Source: Campylobacter subantarcticus LMG 24377 (GTDB lineage Bacteria > Campylobacterota > Campylobacteria > Campylobacterales > Campylobacteraceae). From it: DNA of 64,000 bases. The position numbers were made by a program, and so were the translations under genes. Shown here one piece after another: positions 54,073-63,479 of this stretch. Below the pieces are notes generated by a model. It was not told the origin of the DNA. It saw nothing but the letters and a program-made list of their open reading frames with translations, and did not search any database. Positions within the stretch are counted from its first letter, which is position 1. Every line of letters begins with the position of its first letter. Location of the stretch: contig NZ_CP007773.1 of the NCBI RefSeq assembly GCF_000816305.1, forward strand, positions 248,001-312,000, written 5' to 3'.

Positions 54073-55577
54073 AATTTCTTTTTATAATTTTGTGCAATTT
54101 TTTTCAGTTTAAAGGGTAGAGTGAGATAGCCTAACTTAAAAGGAGTTCTTGAAGCTTGTAAAAGTGCATTACCTAAAAGATAAGGCAAATGTGTTTTGGC
54201 TATTTGAGCGTGTTTATAGTCTGCGTAGGATTTAAGTGGTGGTAGGTTTTTAACATCTTTTTGCTGCTTAAAGTGGGCTTTTCTAACTCTCCTTAACTCA
54301 AAAGGGATTTTGAAGTATCCTAGATAGCTTTTGCTATTTTTCATGATCACCTCCCCAAGTTTATAGCTTAATCTTTCTTTGATTCTTAAGCTTGCTCCAT
54401 AAAGCTGGTTATTTTGATGGATAAATGCTTCGTATTCTTTTTGTAAATTTTTATGATTTAAAAAACGCAAAAGATTATGGTTTTGGCTTTGTAAAAATGT
54501 TTGCGTATCAAGCTTGGTTAGCTCATGATATTCTAGTGCTAATTCTTTATAAAAAACTATAGGTGGGATTAAAAACTCATGAGTATTGGTAAGATGATTT
54601 TTAAAGTCAAGCTTTTTGCATTCATCATTTTTAAGTAGTAAAATTCCTATCAAATCTATATAATCAAGCCTAGGCGTTTTTTCATTTGCCATGCTTAAGC
54701 CTGAGCTTTCTTCGCTTTGTTTAATTACTTGAGTATTGATGTATAAAGAAGTTTGATCATTACAAAATGCATTTTCATTTTGTATATCTTGAAAAGTATT
54801 GATAAGTCCAAAATTTTTTACTAGCTTAAAGAAAGAATTTTCAATACTTATAGATGATATGGTGTGGCTTGCAAGATCGGCCTGATTCCAAGTGTGAATA
54901 CCTAAAATTTGATAACCACAAAGATTTTTTGGGAAAATGATTTTTTCTTTAGCTTTGATTCTTGTAACTTTTTCATGAAAAAATGAATTTTTATGTTCTA
55001 GTGTGTCAAAGTTTGATGGTTTAAAGATATAAAATTGGTTATTAGAATAGGAAATATTTGCTTTAGAACTTTTGAAATTGTTTAAATTTTTGATAATGTT
55101 TTTTCCAAGTTCTTGCATAGCCAGTGGCATAGGGTGAAATTTATAGTTTTGATCAAAATCATACAAGTGATTTTTTTGGTAGTAAAGATCTACATCGATT
55201 AGATTAAAACCATAGTAAGCACAATTTTTCCGGTGTGCTTCATTGATAGCTTTTGATTTATCATTGCAAGCTGATATGGGGAGTATAAGTACTATGGTGG
55301 TTTTGTTGGCTTTGTAAAGTTCCTCGTAAAAATAATCAATATTGCGAAGAATGATTTTTAAACCCACAGGGCTTAAATAATCATTAATGTTAGATTCACT
55401 GATAATGTAATCACTTTTGAGTATATTATCTTTATGGCGTATTAGTTCATAAAGATTTTGCAAAGAAGTGCTAAGTCCTAAGGCGTAATTGTGTAAGGTA
55501 ATATTTTCATTTTCAAGACCTATTCTAAGACCATTTTTAACTACGCTATTGCTACCACCAAGTAAGATTACATTCAT
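54069..55577 (-). CDS. SGNH-hydrolase-like protein with C-terminal LSYKLG capsule modules
   Basis: A 502-residue protein of uncertain role. The first 170 residues look like a GDSL/SGNH fold: VILLGGSNSVVKNGL (Ser in block I), ISESNINDY (block III-like) and YKFHPMPLAMQELGKNI (block V-like His). A middle part (about 180-380) is unassigned. The C-terminus (about 400-500) carries two modules seen in the MeOPN transferases: RLSYKLGEVIM...YFKIPFEL and HLPYLLGNALL...YLTLPFKL, without the triple Gly. It could be a capsule modification enzyme such as an acyl transferase or esterase. It converges on kpsS. Confidence 0.6.
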   Translation of the reverse strand: MNVILLGGSNSVVKNGLRIGLENENITLHNYALGLSTSLQNLYELIRHKDNILKSDYIISESNINDYLSPVGLKIILRNIDYFYEELYKANKTTIVLILPISACNDKSKAINEAHRKNCAYYGFNLIDVDLYYQKNHLYDFDQNYKFHPMPLAMQELGKNIIKNLNNFKSSKANISYSNNQFYIFKPSNFDTLEHKNSFFHEKVTRIKAKEKIIFPKNLCGYQILGIHTWNQADLASHTISSISIENSFFKLVKNFGLINTFQDIQNENAFCNDQTSLYINTQVIKQSEESSGLSMANEKTPRLDYIDLIGILLLKNDECKKLDFKNHLTNTHEFLIPPIVFYKELALEYHELTKLDTQTFLQSQNHNLLRFLNHKNLQKEYEAFIHQNNQLYGASLRIKERLSYKLGEVIMKNSKSYLGYFKIPFELRRVRKAHFKQQKDVKNLPPLKSYADYKHAQIAKTHLPYLLGNALLQASRTPFKLGYLTLPFKLKKIAQNYKKKF

Positions 55578-55741
55578 TTAAAACTTTCTATGCTTAAGAA
55601 ATTTTTATTTATTTTATAAAATGTTTTTTAATGAGTAATTTCAGAGTAAAAATACCTTATTATCCCTTGTATTTCAGCATTTGACAAAGATGTTAACTTT
55701 AGCTATATTTTTAAATTCATTTTCATTTGTTTAGGATTTTG

Positions 55742-56872
55742 ATGGATAAAATGTGTCAAAAAAGAGATGTTTTTTATATTGCTGGATATGATCCTAGGGG
55801 TTATAGGCATTATTATATTATGTTTAAAAAAAATCTTGCCGCACAAAATGTTCTTTTAAAGTATGATTATACTTTATTAAAAGCTCAAGTTAATGTTTAT
55901 CCTTTTTGGCAAATTCAAACTCCATATACAAACACCACTTATACTTTTTTAAGCTGGAATGATATAGTGAAAAAAAACTGGTCAGAGGGTATAAAAGATG
56001 CTTTGAGTGATTGCTATAGCTTTTTTAGGATTTATACTATCACCGGACTTTTTTTAAAATTTGGTAAAGAATCCCCGCACCAACTTATCACAGGTTATTA
56101 TCCATTTTTTTATGTGCTTTTGAGTTTGATTTTTACTTTAGTTTGTGCTTTTGGAAGTTTATTTTATTTGCAAAATTTTCATATTATTTTAGGAATTTTA
56201 GCTTTTATTTTATCATTAGTATTTTTACCAAAAATGCTTTATAAACTAGGCAAGAAATTAGCTGTTTTTTGGATAGCTAGAATTTGTTCTTTTTGTGCAA
56301 ATTGGGAGAAAAATTCCCAAGGAGAGTTAGAACAAAGAATGGAAAACTTTGCCAATGTAATTTTTCAAAAAATCAAAGAAAATGCAAAGGATAAAAATTA
56401 CGAACTTATTTTAAGTGCACATAGCGTAGGAACAGTTCTTTGTATAAATGTTTTAGCAAAAGTACTTAGAAAATGCGAAAATGAAAATATATCTTTTGAA
56501 AATTTAAAGGTTTTAACTTTAGGTGAGTGCATACCTTTGGTAAGCTATCAAAAAAGATCTTTTGAATTTAGAAAAGATTTAGAGTATTTGGGAAGTAAAA
56601 ATTTAATATGGTATGATTTTACCTCTATTATCGATGGGGCTTGTTTTGCACAAGTTGATTTTATACGCACAAGCGGAGTAAAAGCACAATTTAGCCCAAA
56701 ATATCTTTCGGCTAAATTTCATACTTTATATAATCAAAAAGATTATAAAAAAATCAAAAAAGATAAATATAAAGCACATTTTTTATATTTATTTGCCACA
56801 CAAATTCAAGGGGTATATGACTTTTTTGAATTTATCATAGGAAAAAACAAACTAGAAGAAAAAATCAAATAG
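55742..56872 (+). CDS. membrane alpha/beta-hydrolase-like protein, Cj1412 type
   Basis: A 376-residue protein with two hydrophobic segments around residues 120-165. The N-terminal part has the motif FYIAGYDPRGYRHYY, and the C-terminal part has LILSAHSVGTVLCINVLAK, a G/A-x-S-x-G nucleophile elbow with Ser, typical of lipases. It corresponds to the C. jejuni gene next to kpsS (Cj1412c). I chose ATG 55742, behind TAGGA. It is followed by the P450 and a small membrane protein, suggesting a shared lipid or terpenoid-like substrate, which is inference. Confidence 0.75.
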   Translation: MDKMCQKRDVFYIAGYDPRGYRHYYIMFKKNLAAQNVLLKYDYTLLKAQVNVYPFWQIQTPYTNTTYTFLSWNDIVKKNWSEGIKDALSDCYSFFRIYTITGLFLKFGKESPHQLITGYYPFFYVLLSLIFTLVCAFGSLFYLQNFHIILGILAFILSLVFLPKMLYKLGKKLAVFWIARICSFCANWEKNSQGELEQRMENFANVIFQKIKENAKDKNYELILSAHSVGTVLCINVLAKVLRKCENENISFENLKVLTLGECIPLVSYQKRSFEFRKDLEYLGSKNLIWYDFTSIIDGACFAQVDFIRTSGVKAQFSPKYLSAKFHTLYNQKDYKKIKKDKYKAHFLYLFATQIQGVYDFFEFIIGKNKLEEKIK

Positions 56873-56880
56873 GAGAAATC

Positions 56881-58254
56881 ATGGGTCAGTGTCCTTTTCA
56901 TCCAAAACCTTATAAAAATAAAGCTTCTACGCTTACCACTTTTTTACTCAAAAGAAGATCATGGCTTGATGGTCTTTATGAAAGAAGTTATAAAATGATG
57001 ATGGGCAGAGTGAAAATGCCCGGATTTGATCTTTATGTGGTAAATGATCCAAAAGAAGTTAGACGCATTATGGTAGATGAGGTTAGAGAATACCCAAAAA
57101 GCCAACTTTTACATGAGCTTTTAGAGCCACTTTTGGGTATAAGTATATTTACTACAAATGATAGAGTATGGGAAAAACAAAGAGAACTTTTAAGACCATC
57201 TTTTGAAATGACAAGGATTTCTAAGGTTTTTAATTTAATGAATGAAGCAGCATCTGATATGATGGCAAGATTTGCAAAGCATGAAAATGGAGCAGTTGTG
57301 GAAGTAGATGAGGCTATGACTTTTGTAACTGCAGATGTAATTTTTAGAACCATTATGTCTTCAAAACTCGATGAGCAAAAAGGCAAGCTCGTTTTAGATG
57401 CTTTTGTAACTGTACAAGAAGAAACAGTTAAAACGGCTATGCGAAGAATGTTTCGTTTTCCAACTTGGCTTTCAAATCTTTTAGGAGAAAGAAAAAGACT
57501 TAAGGCAGGAGCAACCATACGTCAAGTTTTATCAGATATTATAAAGCCAAGGTATGATAATGCTTTAAATGATCAAGGAAAATATGAAGATATTTTATCA
57601 TCATTGCTTATAGTAGTCGATGCAGATACTAATGAAAGATTTTCATTTAATGAAATTTTAGATCAAGTTGCTATGCTTTTTTTAGCAGGCCATGAAACAA
57701 CTGCAAGTTCATTAACTTGGACATTGTATATTTTAAGTATTTCTCCAAAAGAGCAGCAAAAAGCTTATGAAGAAATTATGCAAGTTGCAGGCAATGAGGA
57801 GTTTAAAATAGAACACATTAGAGCGATGAAATATGTTGCAAATGTGTTTAAAGAAAGTCTAAGGCTTTATCCGCCAGTTGGTTTTTTTGCTAGAGAAGCA
57901 AAAAATGAAAGCAAAATGAGAGATAAGCTCATTAAAAAAGGTTCAGGCGTAGTGGTAGCTCCATGGCTTATCCATAGACATGATAGCTTTTGGGAAAACC
58001 CACATGAGTTTGATCCAAGTCGTCATGAAGGTAAAAGCAAGATTAAAAAAGACACTTATATGCCTTTTGGTATGGGTGAGCGTGTATGTATAGGCCAGGG
58101 TTTTGCTATGCAAGAGGCTGTTTTGATTTTAGCAAATATTTTAAGGACTTATAGGTTAGAATTAGAGGAAAATTTTGTACCTGATGTTGTAGGAAGGTTG
58201 ACCATAAGATCAGCTAATGGTATGAATATTAGATTTATAAAAAGGGAAAAATGA
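56881..58254 (+). CDS. cytochrome P450 (CYP172-type)
   Basis: A 457-residue soluble P450 mono-oxygenase. The I-helix motif AGHETTASSLTW is at about residue 269, ESLRLYPP (the K-helix E-x-x-R) near 326, and the heme ligand is Cys403 in FGMGERVCIGQGFAM. It matches C. jejuni Cj1411c (CYP172A1), reported to matter for capsule and LOS-related phenotypes; substrate unknown. It lies 8 bp after the hydrolase-like gene with GGAGAAA and overlaps the following gene by 4 bp. Confidence 0.96.
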   Translation: MGQCPFHPKPYKNKASTLTTFLLKRRSWLDGLYERSYKMMMGRVKMPGFDLYVVNDPKEVRRIMVDEVREYPKSQLLHELLEPLLGISIFTTNDRVWEKQRELLRPSFEMTRISKVFNLMNEAASDMMARFAKHENGAVVEVDEAMTFVTADVIFRTIMSSKLDEQKGKLVLDAFVTVQEETVKTAMRRMFRFPTWLSNLLGERKRLKAGATIRQVLSDIIKPRYDNALNDQGKYEDILSSLLIVVDADTNERFSFNEILDQVAMLFLAGHETTASSLTWTLYILSISPKEQQKAYEEIMQVAGNEEFKIEHIRAMKYVANVFKESLRLYPPVGFFAREAKNESKMRDKLIKKGSGVVVAPWLIHRHDSFWENPHEFDPSRHEGKSKIKKDTYMPFGMGERVCIGQGFAMQEAVLILANILRTYRLELEENFVPDVVGRLTIRSANGMNIRFIKREK

Positions 58255-58604
58255 AGGAAAAATTAGTAGGAACGATACTACTTTGTGCCATTGTTCCTTT
58301 GGCGGTGATTAGTTATCTTTTTATTGTTGTGGTGGGTACTTTTGGTAATCCTGCAAGAGTTAGACAAGGTGTAAGAGCGCTTGATCATTTTGTTAATGCA
58401 ACTTTGTTTAATGGCTACGCATGGGAGTCTTTGTCTTCACATGCGTGGAGAGAACGCGATAAAAGATGGGCTAAAATAGTCATAAAAATTACAGATTTTT
58501 TTGATAAAAATCATTGTCAAAAAGCTAACAAAAGAGAACAACCTATAGTGGATTTAGTTTTAGCAAGAAAGCTTACCGAGCAAACTGTCGGTAAGCAACT
58601 TTAA
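58251..58604 (+). CDS. small membrane protein, Cj1410 type
   Basis: A 117-residue protein with one strong N-terminal hydrophobic segment (about residues 6-28), then a basic, aromatic soluble part (NATLFNGYAWESLSSHAWRERDKRW). No domain recognised. It is coupled to the P450 by ATGA overlap and ends against nusA, so it may anchor or assist the P450. Confidence 0.75.
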   Translation: MKEKLVGTILLCAIVPLAVISYLFIVVVGTFGNPARVRQGVRALDHFVNATLFNGYAWESLSSHAWRERDKRWAKIVIKITDFFDKNHCQKANKREQPIVDLVLARKLTEQTVGKQL

Positions 58605-59692
58605 TTTTCTCCAAATAAGGCTTTAAGATTTTTAAACGCTTCTTCTTGGTTATTAGTTTTTTCTTCATTGTTTATTTCATTAAGTTCTATCTCATATCCA
58701 AGTAACATGCTAGCTAAGCGTATATTAATACCACTTTTTCCTATAGCTTTGCTTTTTTGTTCGCTATTAAGCGTTACGATAGCTTTTTTATCTTCAATGC
58801 CAACAGAATTAATAATCGCTGGAGCTAAACTTCTTGTGATTAAAATCGCCATTTCATTAGAATACTCAATGCAGTCGATATTTTCATTTTTTAATTCTTT
58901 ACTTACCGCGTTAATTCTAACACCTTTTACACCCACAGTCGCACCTACTGCATCAACGCTTGGACTATTAGCTTGCAGGATAATCTTTGCACGCTCACCT
59001 GGAATTCTAGCACTTGCATAAATATTAATAAGACCATCTTTGATTTCAGGTACTTCAGCTTTTAATAAAGCCTCTAGAAATTTAGGACTAGTTCTGCTAA
59101 GCTCCATTCTCATACCCGATTTATCAATATATACATGTCTAATCACAGCTTTAATTACATCGCCAACTTTAAATTTCTCACCTTTAATACGATTTTTTCT
59201 AGGTAAGCATGCGCGAAACTCATCGATTTCTACATAAGTATTTTCTTCACTATCAACCCTAACAACACTACCAAAAACCATATGACCTACCATTTTTTGG
59301 TATTTCTCATAAATTTTTTCTTCCAAAAGTTTTTGAATGTGATATTCTAGTTCTTTATGCAAAATATTTACAGCAGTGCGACCTAAATTTTCCAAAGAAC
59401 ATTCGTAGGTTAACTCATCACCAATTTCTACATCTTTAGCTTCAGCTCTTGCTTTGCTTAAGGCGATAAAATGTTCATTTTCGCTTTCTAACCTTTCATC
59501 ATTATCTGCTACAACGATGATTTTTTGATAAAGTTGTAAATTTTTATCTGAGTCAATAAAAAATTCATACTTATCACCATAAATTTTCTTAGCAGTATTA
59601 ATTAGTGCTTTTTTAACTCTTTCTCTTACATCTTCTATTTGTAAATTTTTCTCATTAGCAATGGATTCAATTATATCTGTGATTTTTTCCAT
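58601..59692 (-). CDS. nusA: transcription termination/antitermination factor NusA
   Basis: A 363-residue NusA. It has the N-terminal RNA-polymerase-binding domain (1-125), an S1 domain (about 130-200: MVGHMVFGSVVRVDSEENTYVEI) and two KH domains (about 205-345: IYASARIPGERAKIILQ; KAIGKSGINIRLASML). It lacks the C-terminal acidic repeats of E. coli NusA, as is normal for Epsilonproteobacteria. Its stop overlaps the end of the Cj1410-type gene. Confidence 0.97.
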   Translation of the reverse strand: MEKITDIIESIANEKNLQIEDVRERVKKALINTAKKIYGDKYEFFIDSDKNLQLYQKIIVVADNDERLESENEHFIALSKARAEAKDVEIGDELTYECSLENLGRTAVNILHKELEYHIQKLLEEKIYEKYQKMVGHMVFGSVVRVDSEENTYVEIDEFRACLPRKNRIKGEKFKVGDVIKAVIRHVYIDKSGMRMELSRTSPKFLEALLKAEVPEIKDGLINIYASARIPGERAKIILQANSPSVDAVGATVGVKGVRINAVSKELKNENIDCIEYSNEMAILITRSLAPAIINSVGIEDKKAIVTLNSEQKSKAIGKSGINIRLASMLLGYEIELNEINNEEKTNNQEEAFKNLKALFGEN

Positions 59693-59815
59693 AATGACAA
59701 CACAACCTTAATTTTGGATTTTTAAACTTTGAAGAATAAAATTATATCTTTAATAAGTTTAATTAAAAGTAAAATTTGCTATAATTTTAGATTAAAAAAA
59801 CTTGAGGATGATGAT

Positions 59816-60058
59816 ATGGACTTAAAAATAGCAAGAACCTCTGTTGAAGAAAAGCCAAAAAGTATAAGTTTAGAAAGTATTGAAAAGGCTGTGGATAAAG
59901 AAGGTCAAAAATTTTTCTATTTTGATAAAGACAATGCCCATAAGCAATTAATCGCTTTAGTAGAGTATTTTGAAAAAAAAGGAAAATGTGTTTATCATAG
60001 AACGATCAAATATGGTTTAGATGATACAGATTTTATGTATGAGGTACACATTCTTTGA
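59816..60058 (+). CDS. HP0268-family small nuclease-like protein
   Basis: An 80-residue protein beginning [16 protein letters not shown]. The family is Epsilonproteobacterial, and H. pylori HP0268 has been described as a nicking nuclease. I chose ATG 59816 because a GAGGA site stands 7 nt before it and the family starts here; the frame is open 29 codons further upstream. It overlaps the TTG start of miaB. Confidence 0.8.
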   Translation: MDLKIARTSVEEKPKSISLESIEKAVDKEGQKFFYFDKDNAHKQLIALVEYFEKKGKCVYHRTIKYGLDDTDFMYEVHIL

Positions 60059-61353
60059 GTAAAAAACTTTTTATACAAACTTTAGGTTGTGCTATGAATG
60101 TGCGTGATTCAGAGCACATGATAGCTGAACTTAAAGAAAAAGAAAATTATGAATTAACTCAAGATGCAAAAGAAGCAGATTTGATTTTAATCAATACTTG
60201 TTCGGTGCGTGAAAAACCCGTGCACAAACTTTTTTCAGAAGTTGGAAGTTTTGAAAAAATCAAAAAAAATGGTGCCAAAATAGGTGTTTGTGGTTGCACT
60301 GCTTCACATTTGGGAGATGAGATTTTTAAGCGTGCTCCTAGTGTGGATTTTGTTTTGGGTGCTAGAAATGTTTCCAAAATCACAAAGGCCGTAAATACTC
60401 CAAAATTTTTAGGTAATGATATAGATTTTGATGAGAGTAATTATGCTTTTGCAGATTTTAGAAATAGCCTTTATAAAACTTATATTAATATCTCCATAGG
60501 TTGTGATAAGCATTGTACTTATTGTATAGTGCCTCACACAAGAGGAGATGAGATTTCTATACCTTTTGAGATTATTAAAAATGAAGCATTGAAAGCTGTT
60601 TCTAAGGGTGCTAAAGAGATTTTTTTACTAGGACAAAATATTAATAATTACGGCAAAAGATTTTCTAATGCACATGAAAAGATTAATTTTTCAGATCTTT
60701 TAGAAAAATTAAGCGAGATAGAAGGTTTAGAGCGTATCCGTTTTACAAGCCCACATCCTTTACATATGGATGATAGATTTTTAGAGGTTTTTTCTAAAAA
60801 TCCTAAAGTATGTAAGTCTATGCATATGCCTTTACAAAGTGGTTCAAGTGAAATTTTGAAAGCTATGAAGCGAGGTTATACGAAAGAGTGGTATTTAGAT
60901 AGAGCATTGAAACTTCGTTCTATGTGTAAAGATGTAAGTATTTCTACAGATGTGATTGTGGCTTTTCCTGGTGAGAGTGACAAAGACTTTGAAGACACCA
61001 TGGATGTGCTTGAAAAAGTGCATTTTGAACAAATGTTTTCTTTTAAATACTCCAAAAGACCGTTAACCAAAGCTGCAACTATGCCAAATCAAATTTCTGA
61101 TGATATTGCTTCAAAGCGTTTGAGTATTCTACAAGCTAGACATACAGAAATTTTAGATGAAATTGTTTTAAGACAAAAGGATAAAGAAGTAGAAGTATTA
61201 TTTGAAGAATTAAGAAGCGAAGGAAATATTGCAGGTAGAAGTGATAATAACTTTTTGATTCAAGTTAAAGGTAGTGAAGAGTTATTGGGACAAATGAAAA
61301 AAGTAAAAATCACCAATCCTAGGCGTATGGTGTTAAACGGTGAAATCCTTTAA
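60055..61353 (+). CDS. miaB: tRNA-2-methylthio-N6-dimethylallyladenosine synthase MiaB
   Basis: A 432-residue methylthiotransferase. The N-terminal UPF0004 domain has cluster Cys in [12 protein letters not shown] (near 11) and [10 protein letters not shown] (near 48), the radical-SAM triad is Cys150-Cys154-Cys157 ([16 protein letters not shown]), and a C-terminal TRAM domain begins about residue 370. The MNxRDSE motif is typical of MiaB rather than RimO. It uses a TTG start overlapping the stop of the preceding gene, with GAGG 10 nt upstream. Confidence 0.93.
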   Translation: MSKKLFIQTLGCAMNVRDSEHMIAELKEKENYELTQDAKEADLILINTCSVREKPVHKLFSEVGSFEKIKKNGAKIGVCGCTASHLGDEIFKRAPSVDFVLGARNVSKITKAVNTPKFLGNDIDFDESNYAFADFRNSLYKTYINISIGCDKHCTYCIVPHTRGDEISIPFEIIKNEALKAVSKGAKEIFLLGQNINNYGKRFSNAHEKINFSDLLEKLSEIEGLERIRFTSPHPLHMDDRFLEVFSKNPKVCKSMHMPLQSGSSEILKAMKRGYTKEWYLDRALKLRSMCKDVSISTDVIVAFPGESDKDFEDTMDVLEKVHFEQMFSFKYSKRPLTKAATMPNQISDDIASKRLSILQARHTEILDEIVLRQKDKEVEVLFEELRSEGNIAGRSDNNFLIQVKGSEELLGQMKKVKITNPRRMVLNGEIL

Positions 61354-61960
61354 GATTAATCTTTTAGCTTTTGGAATTTTTTTACTACAATGGTTGGTCT
61401 TTTTAACTTGTAGAAAGATTTATTTAGGGCAAAAGCTTCCAAGCAGATCTTGCGTGATACTTTTTTGGCATGGGCGTCTTGCTTTAATGCCTTTTGCATA
61501 TAAAAAAATGGGTATTAAGGAAAAAAAAGCTTATGTGATGATTTCGCACCATAAAGATGGAGAAATCATTGCTAGGAATATTGCTTTGTTTGGTTTAGAT
61601 ACTTTAAGAGGTAGCACAAGCAAAGGTGCTTTGACTTTGTTAAAACAATCTTTTAAAATTTTAGATCAAGGAGATGATATCATCATTACCCCAGATGGAC
61701 CAAGAGGTCCTTATCATAGTGTTTCAGATGGTTCTGTGATGATAGCTTTGAAAAAAAATGCTCCACTTTTTTTACTAAATTATGAAGCAAGTTCTTTTTG
61801 GGAATTTAAAAGTTGGGATAAAATGATCTTACCTAAACCTTTTTCCAAGATTACTTATAGACTAAGTGAAGAAATCAAAATACAAAATTTAAATTTAGAA
61901 GAAGCTAAAGTATTGATAAAAGAAAAATTTGATATGATAAGTCAAATAGACAAAGGATAA
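61340..61960 (+). CDS. DUF374 lysophospholipid acyltransferase-like protein
   Basis: A 206-residue protein with an N-terminal hydrophobic segment (about 6-22), [17 protein letters not shown] (about residue 35; HxxxxL motif of DUF374), [21 protein letters not shown] and [15 protein letters not shown] (about 114-128). DUF374 resembles acyltransferases of the LpxL/PlsC type and is proposed to act on lipids at the inner membrane. GTG start inside the end of miaB. Confidence 0.85.
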   Translation: MKSFKINLLAFGIFLLQWLVFLTCRKIYLGQKLPSRSCVILFWHGRLALMPFAYKKMGIKEKKAYVMISHHKDGEIIARNIALFGLDTLRGSTSKGALTLLKQSFKILDQGDDIIITPDGPRGPYHSVSDGSVMIALKKNAPLFLLNYEASSFWEFKSWDKMILPKPFSKITYRLSEEIKIQNLNLEEAKVLIKEKFDMISQIDKG

Positions 61961-61965
61961 GCACT

Positions 61966-62928
61966 ATGTTATCTTTTTTTAGAAAGTATATTTTACAACT
62001 TTTAGTTTGTGTTTGCTATGATGAAAAACAATACATTATAAGATGTCATACTTGGAAAAAATCTCAAGCTGTTGGTACTTTTGAGAAAAGCTTTGAAGAT
62101 AAGGAAAAAGCTATAGAATATGTAAAAAAATTAAGTAAAGATTTTCAAATTTATTATATATGTACTTTTTTTACTCCTATTGCTCAAGGTGTTGTACCAA
62201 GTTCAAATTTTAAAAACCTTGCAAATTTCGGTGTTGATGCAAGTAGTGTTAAGTGTATTGTATTTAATAACGGCTTGTTATATGTTTCTAATCATTCTTT
62301 AAGCTCATATGAACAAGATTATGAGGCTTTTGGTGGTTTGGATTTGCTTTATTCACCTTTTTCTTTGCTTTATTATTGTATGGAAAATAGGGGTTTTGAA
62401 GAAAAAATCGGCCTTTATGTATATAGATACCATGATTTTGTTGCGATGTTAATTTGTAAAAATGAGATTATATTGTTTGGAAGTTATTTTAATATAGCTA
62501 GTCAAAATTATGATGAAGATGATTTTTTTGATGATATTAAAGAAGAATTTAATTTACAAATTGATGATGAAAATCAAGAAGAAAACGAGCAAAATTATGA
62601 TTTAAAAAGTTTAAAAGAAATGAGTCAAGAGCTTGATAAACTTGAGGAATTAGATGAAGAAAAAGAAGAACTTCCTATCGAGTCTTTAGAAAATTTTAGC
62701 TCAGATATGAAAATGATAGAATACATCATTTCAAGTGTAAAAGAATTTTATCAAAACCCTTTATATGATAATAGCTTTTTAGAGGAAATTGTGATTTTTG
62801 ATGAGGAAAGTTTTAGTCCAACCTCGCTTGATTATTTAGAAAGTGAGCTTTTTATAAAGCCTAAAGTAGAACTTGTAGATACTTTAAATTTGATGAATGA
62901 ACTTATGGTGAAGGACTTAAAATTATGA
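61966..62928 (+). CDS. unassigned protein, possible PilM-like partner of the next two genes
   Basis: A 320-residue protein. The N-terminal 170 residues are mixed alpha/beta with a short hydrophobic start (ILQLLVCVCYDEKQYIIRCHTW). The C-terminal half is strongly acidic (runs of Asp and Glu around 185-240). No catalytic motif can be named. It is coupled to a single-pass coiled-coil protein and another of the same kind, a layout like PilM-PilN-PilO or GspL-GspM. Campylobacter has such a machinery for DNA uptake (Cts). The link is inferred from gene order and topology only. Confidence 0.5.
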   Translation: MLSFFRKYILQLLVCVCYDEKQYIIRCHTWKKSQAVGTFEKSFEDKEKAIEYVKKLSKDFQIYYICTFFTPIAQGVVPSSNFKNLANFGVDASSVKCIVFNNGLLYVSNHSLSSYEQDYEAFGGLDLLYSPFSLLYYCMENRGFEEKIGLYVYRYHDFVAMLICKNEIILFGSYFNIASQNYDEDDFFDDIKEEFNLQIDDENQEENEQNYDLKSLKEMSQELDKLEELDEEKEELPIESLENFSSDMKMIEYIISSVKEFYQNPLYDNSFLEEIVIFDEESFSPTSLDYLESELFIKPKVELVDTLNLMNELMVKDLKL

Positions 62929-63479
62929 GATATAGTCTAATTAAACCTAAGATAAAACCTGTTTTTAATCTTTTCACTCGAATTTGGATATATTTTACTA
63001 GTATTAGCATTGCTTTAATTTTGGTAGTATTTATCGTGGTAATTTTTAAAAGCTATTATGCGTCTGTGCAACTTGATAATAAAAAAGAAGAATTAGCTCA
63101 AATTATCGCACAAATTAATGCCAATAAGCTTAAATACCAAGAATTAGTAAGACAAAATGATAAGGCAGAGTTGATTTTGGGGGATTTGGAGCAAGAACAA
63201 GAAAATGGTAAAAATAAAGTTTTATTAAAAAGTATTCAAAATCTTTTCACTCTAGTGCCTAAAAACATATCTTTAGATGAGGTTTTAATGGAAGATAGAT
63301 CACTTATTTTAAGAGGTATTACACCTACTAAAGAGATGTTTGCATTGTTATTAGAGGCACCATTAAGAAGTATTTTTTCTAATTCTCAAACAAGTTATTA
63401 TCAATTAGAAAATGGGTGGTATCGCTTTGTAAGTGTAAATATCACTATACCAGAGGAAATGTATGAGCAAAAACGATAA
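62925..63479 (+). CDS. single-pass coiled-coil protein, PilN-like topology
   Basis: A 184-residue protein with a cytoplasmic N-terminus of about 20 residues, one membrane segment (about 22-46, WIYFTSISIALILVVFIVVI), a coiled coil (about 50-95) and a small C-terminal alpha/beta domain (LFTLVPKNISLDEVLMEDRSLILRG). This is the arrangement of PilN-type assembly proteins. ATG overlaps the previous stop. Confidence 0.55.
   Translation: MRYSLIKPKIKPVFNLFTRIWIYFTSISIALILVVFIVVIFKSYYASVQLDNKKEELAQIIAQINANKLKYQELVRQNDKAELILGDLEQEQENGKNKVLLKSIQNLFTLVPKNISLDEVLMEDRSLILRGITPTKEMFALLLEAPLRSIFSNSQTSYYQLENGWYRFVSVNITIPEEMYEQKR

Noticed and set aside
57033-57518. 161-codon open frame on the minus strand inside the P450 gene
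   Set aside because: Fully inside a gene with all P450 motifs on the plus strand; the reverse translation is Ser/Lys/Leu-rich without any family pattern.
58668-59021. 117-codon plus-strand frame inside nusA
   Set aside because: Shadow of the KH-domain coding region of nusA, which is clearly on the minus strand.
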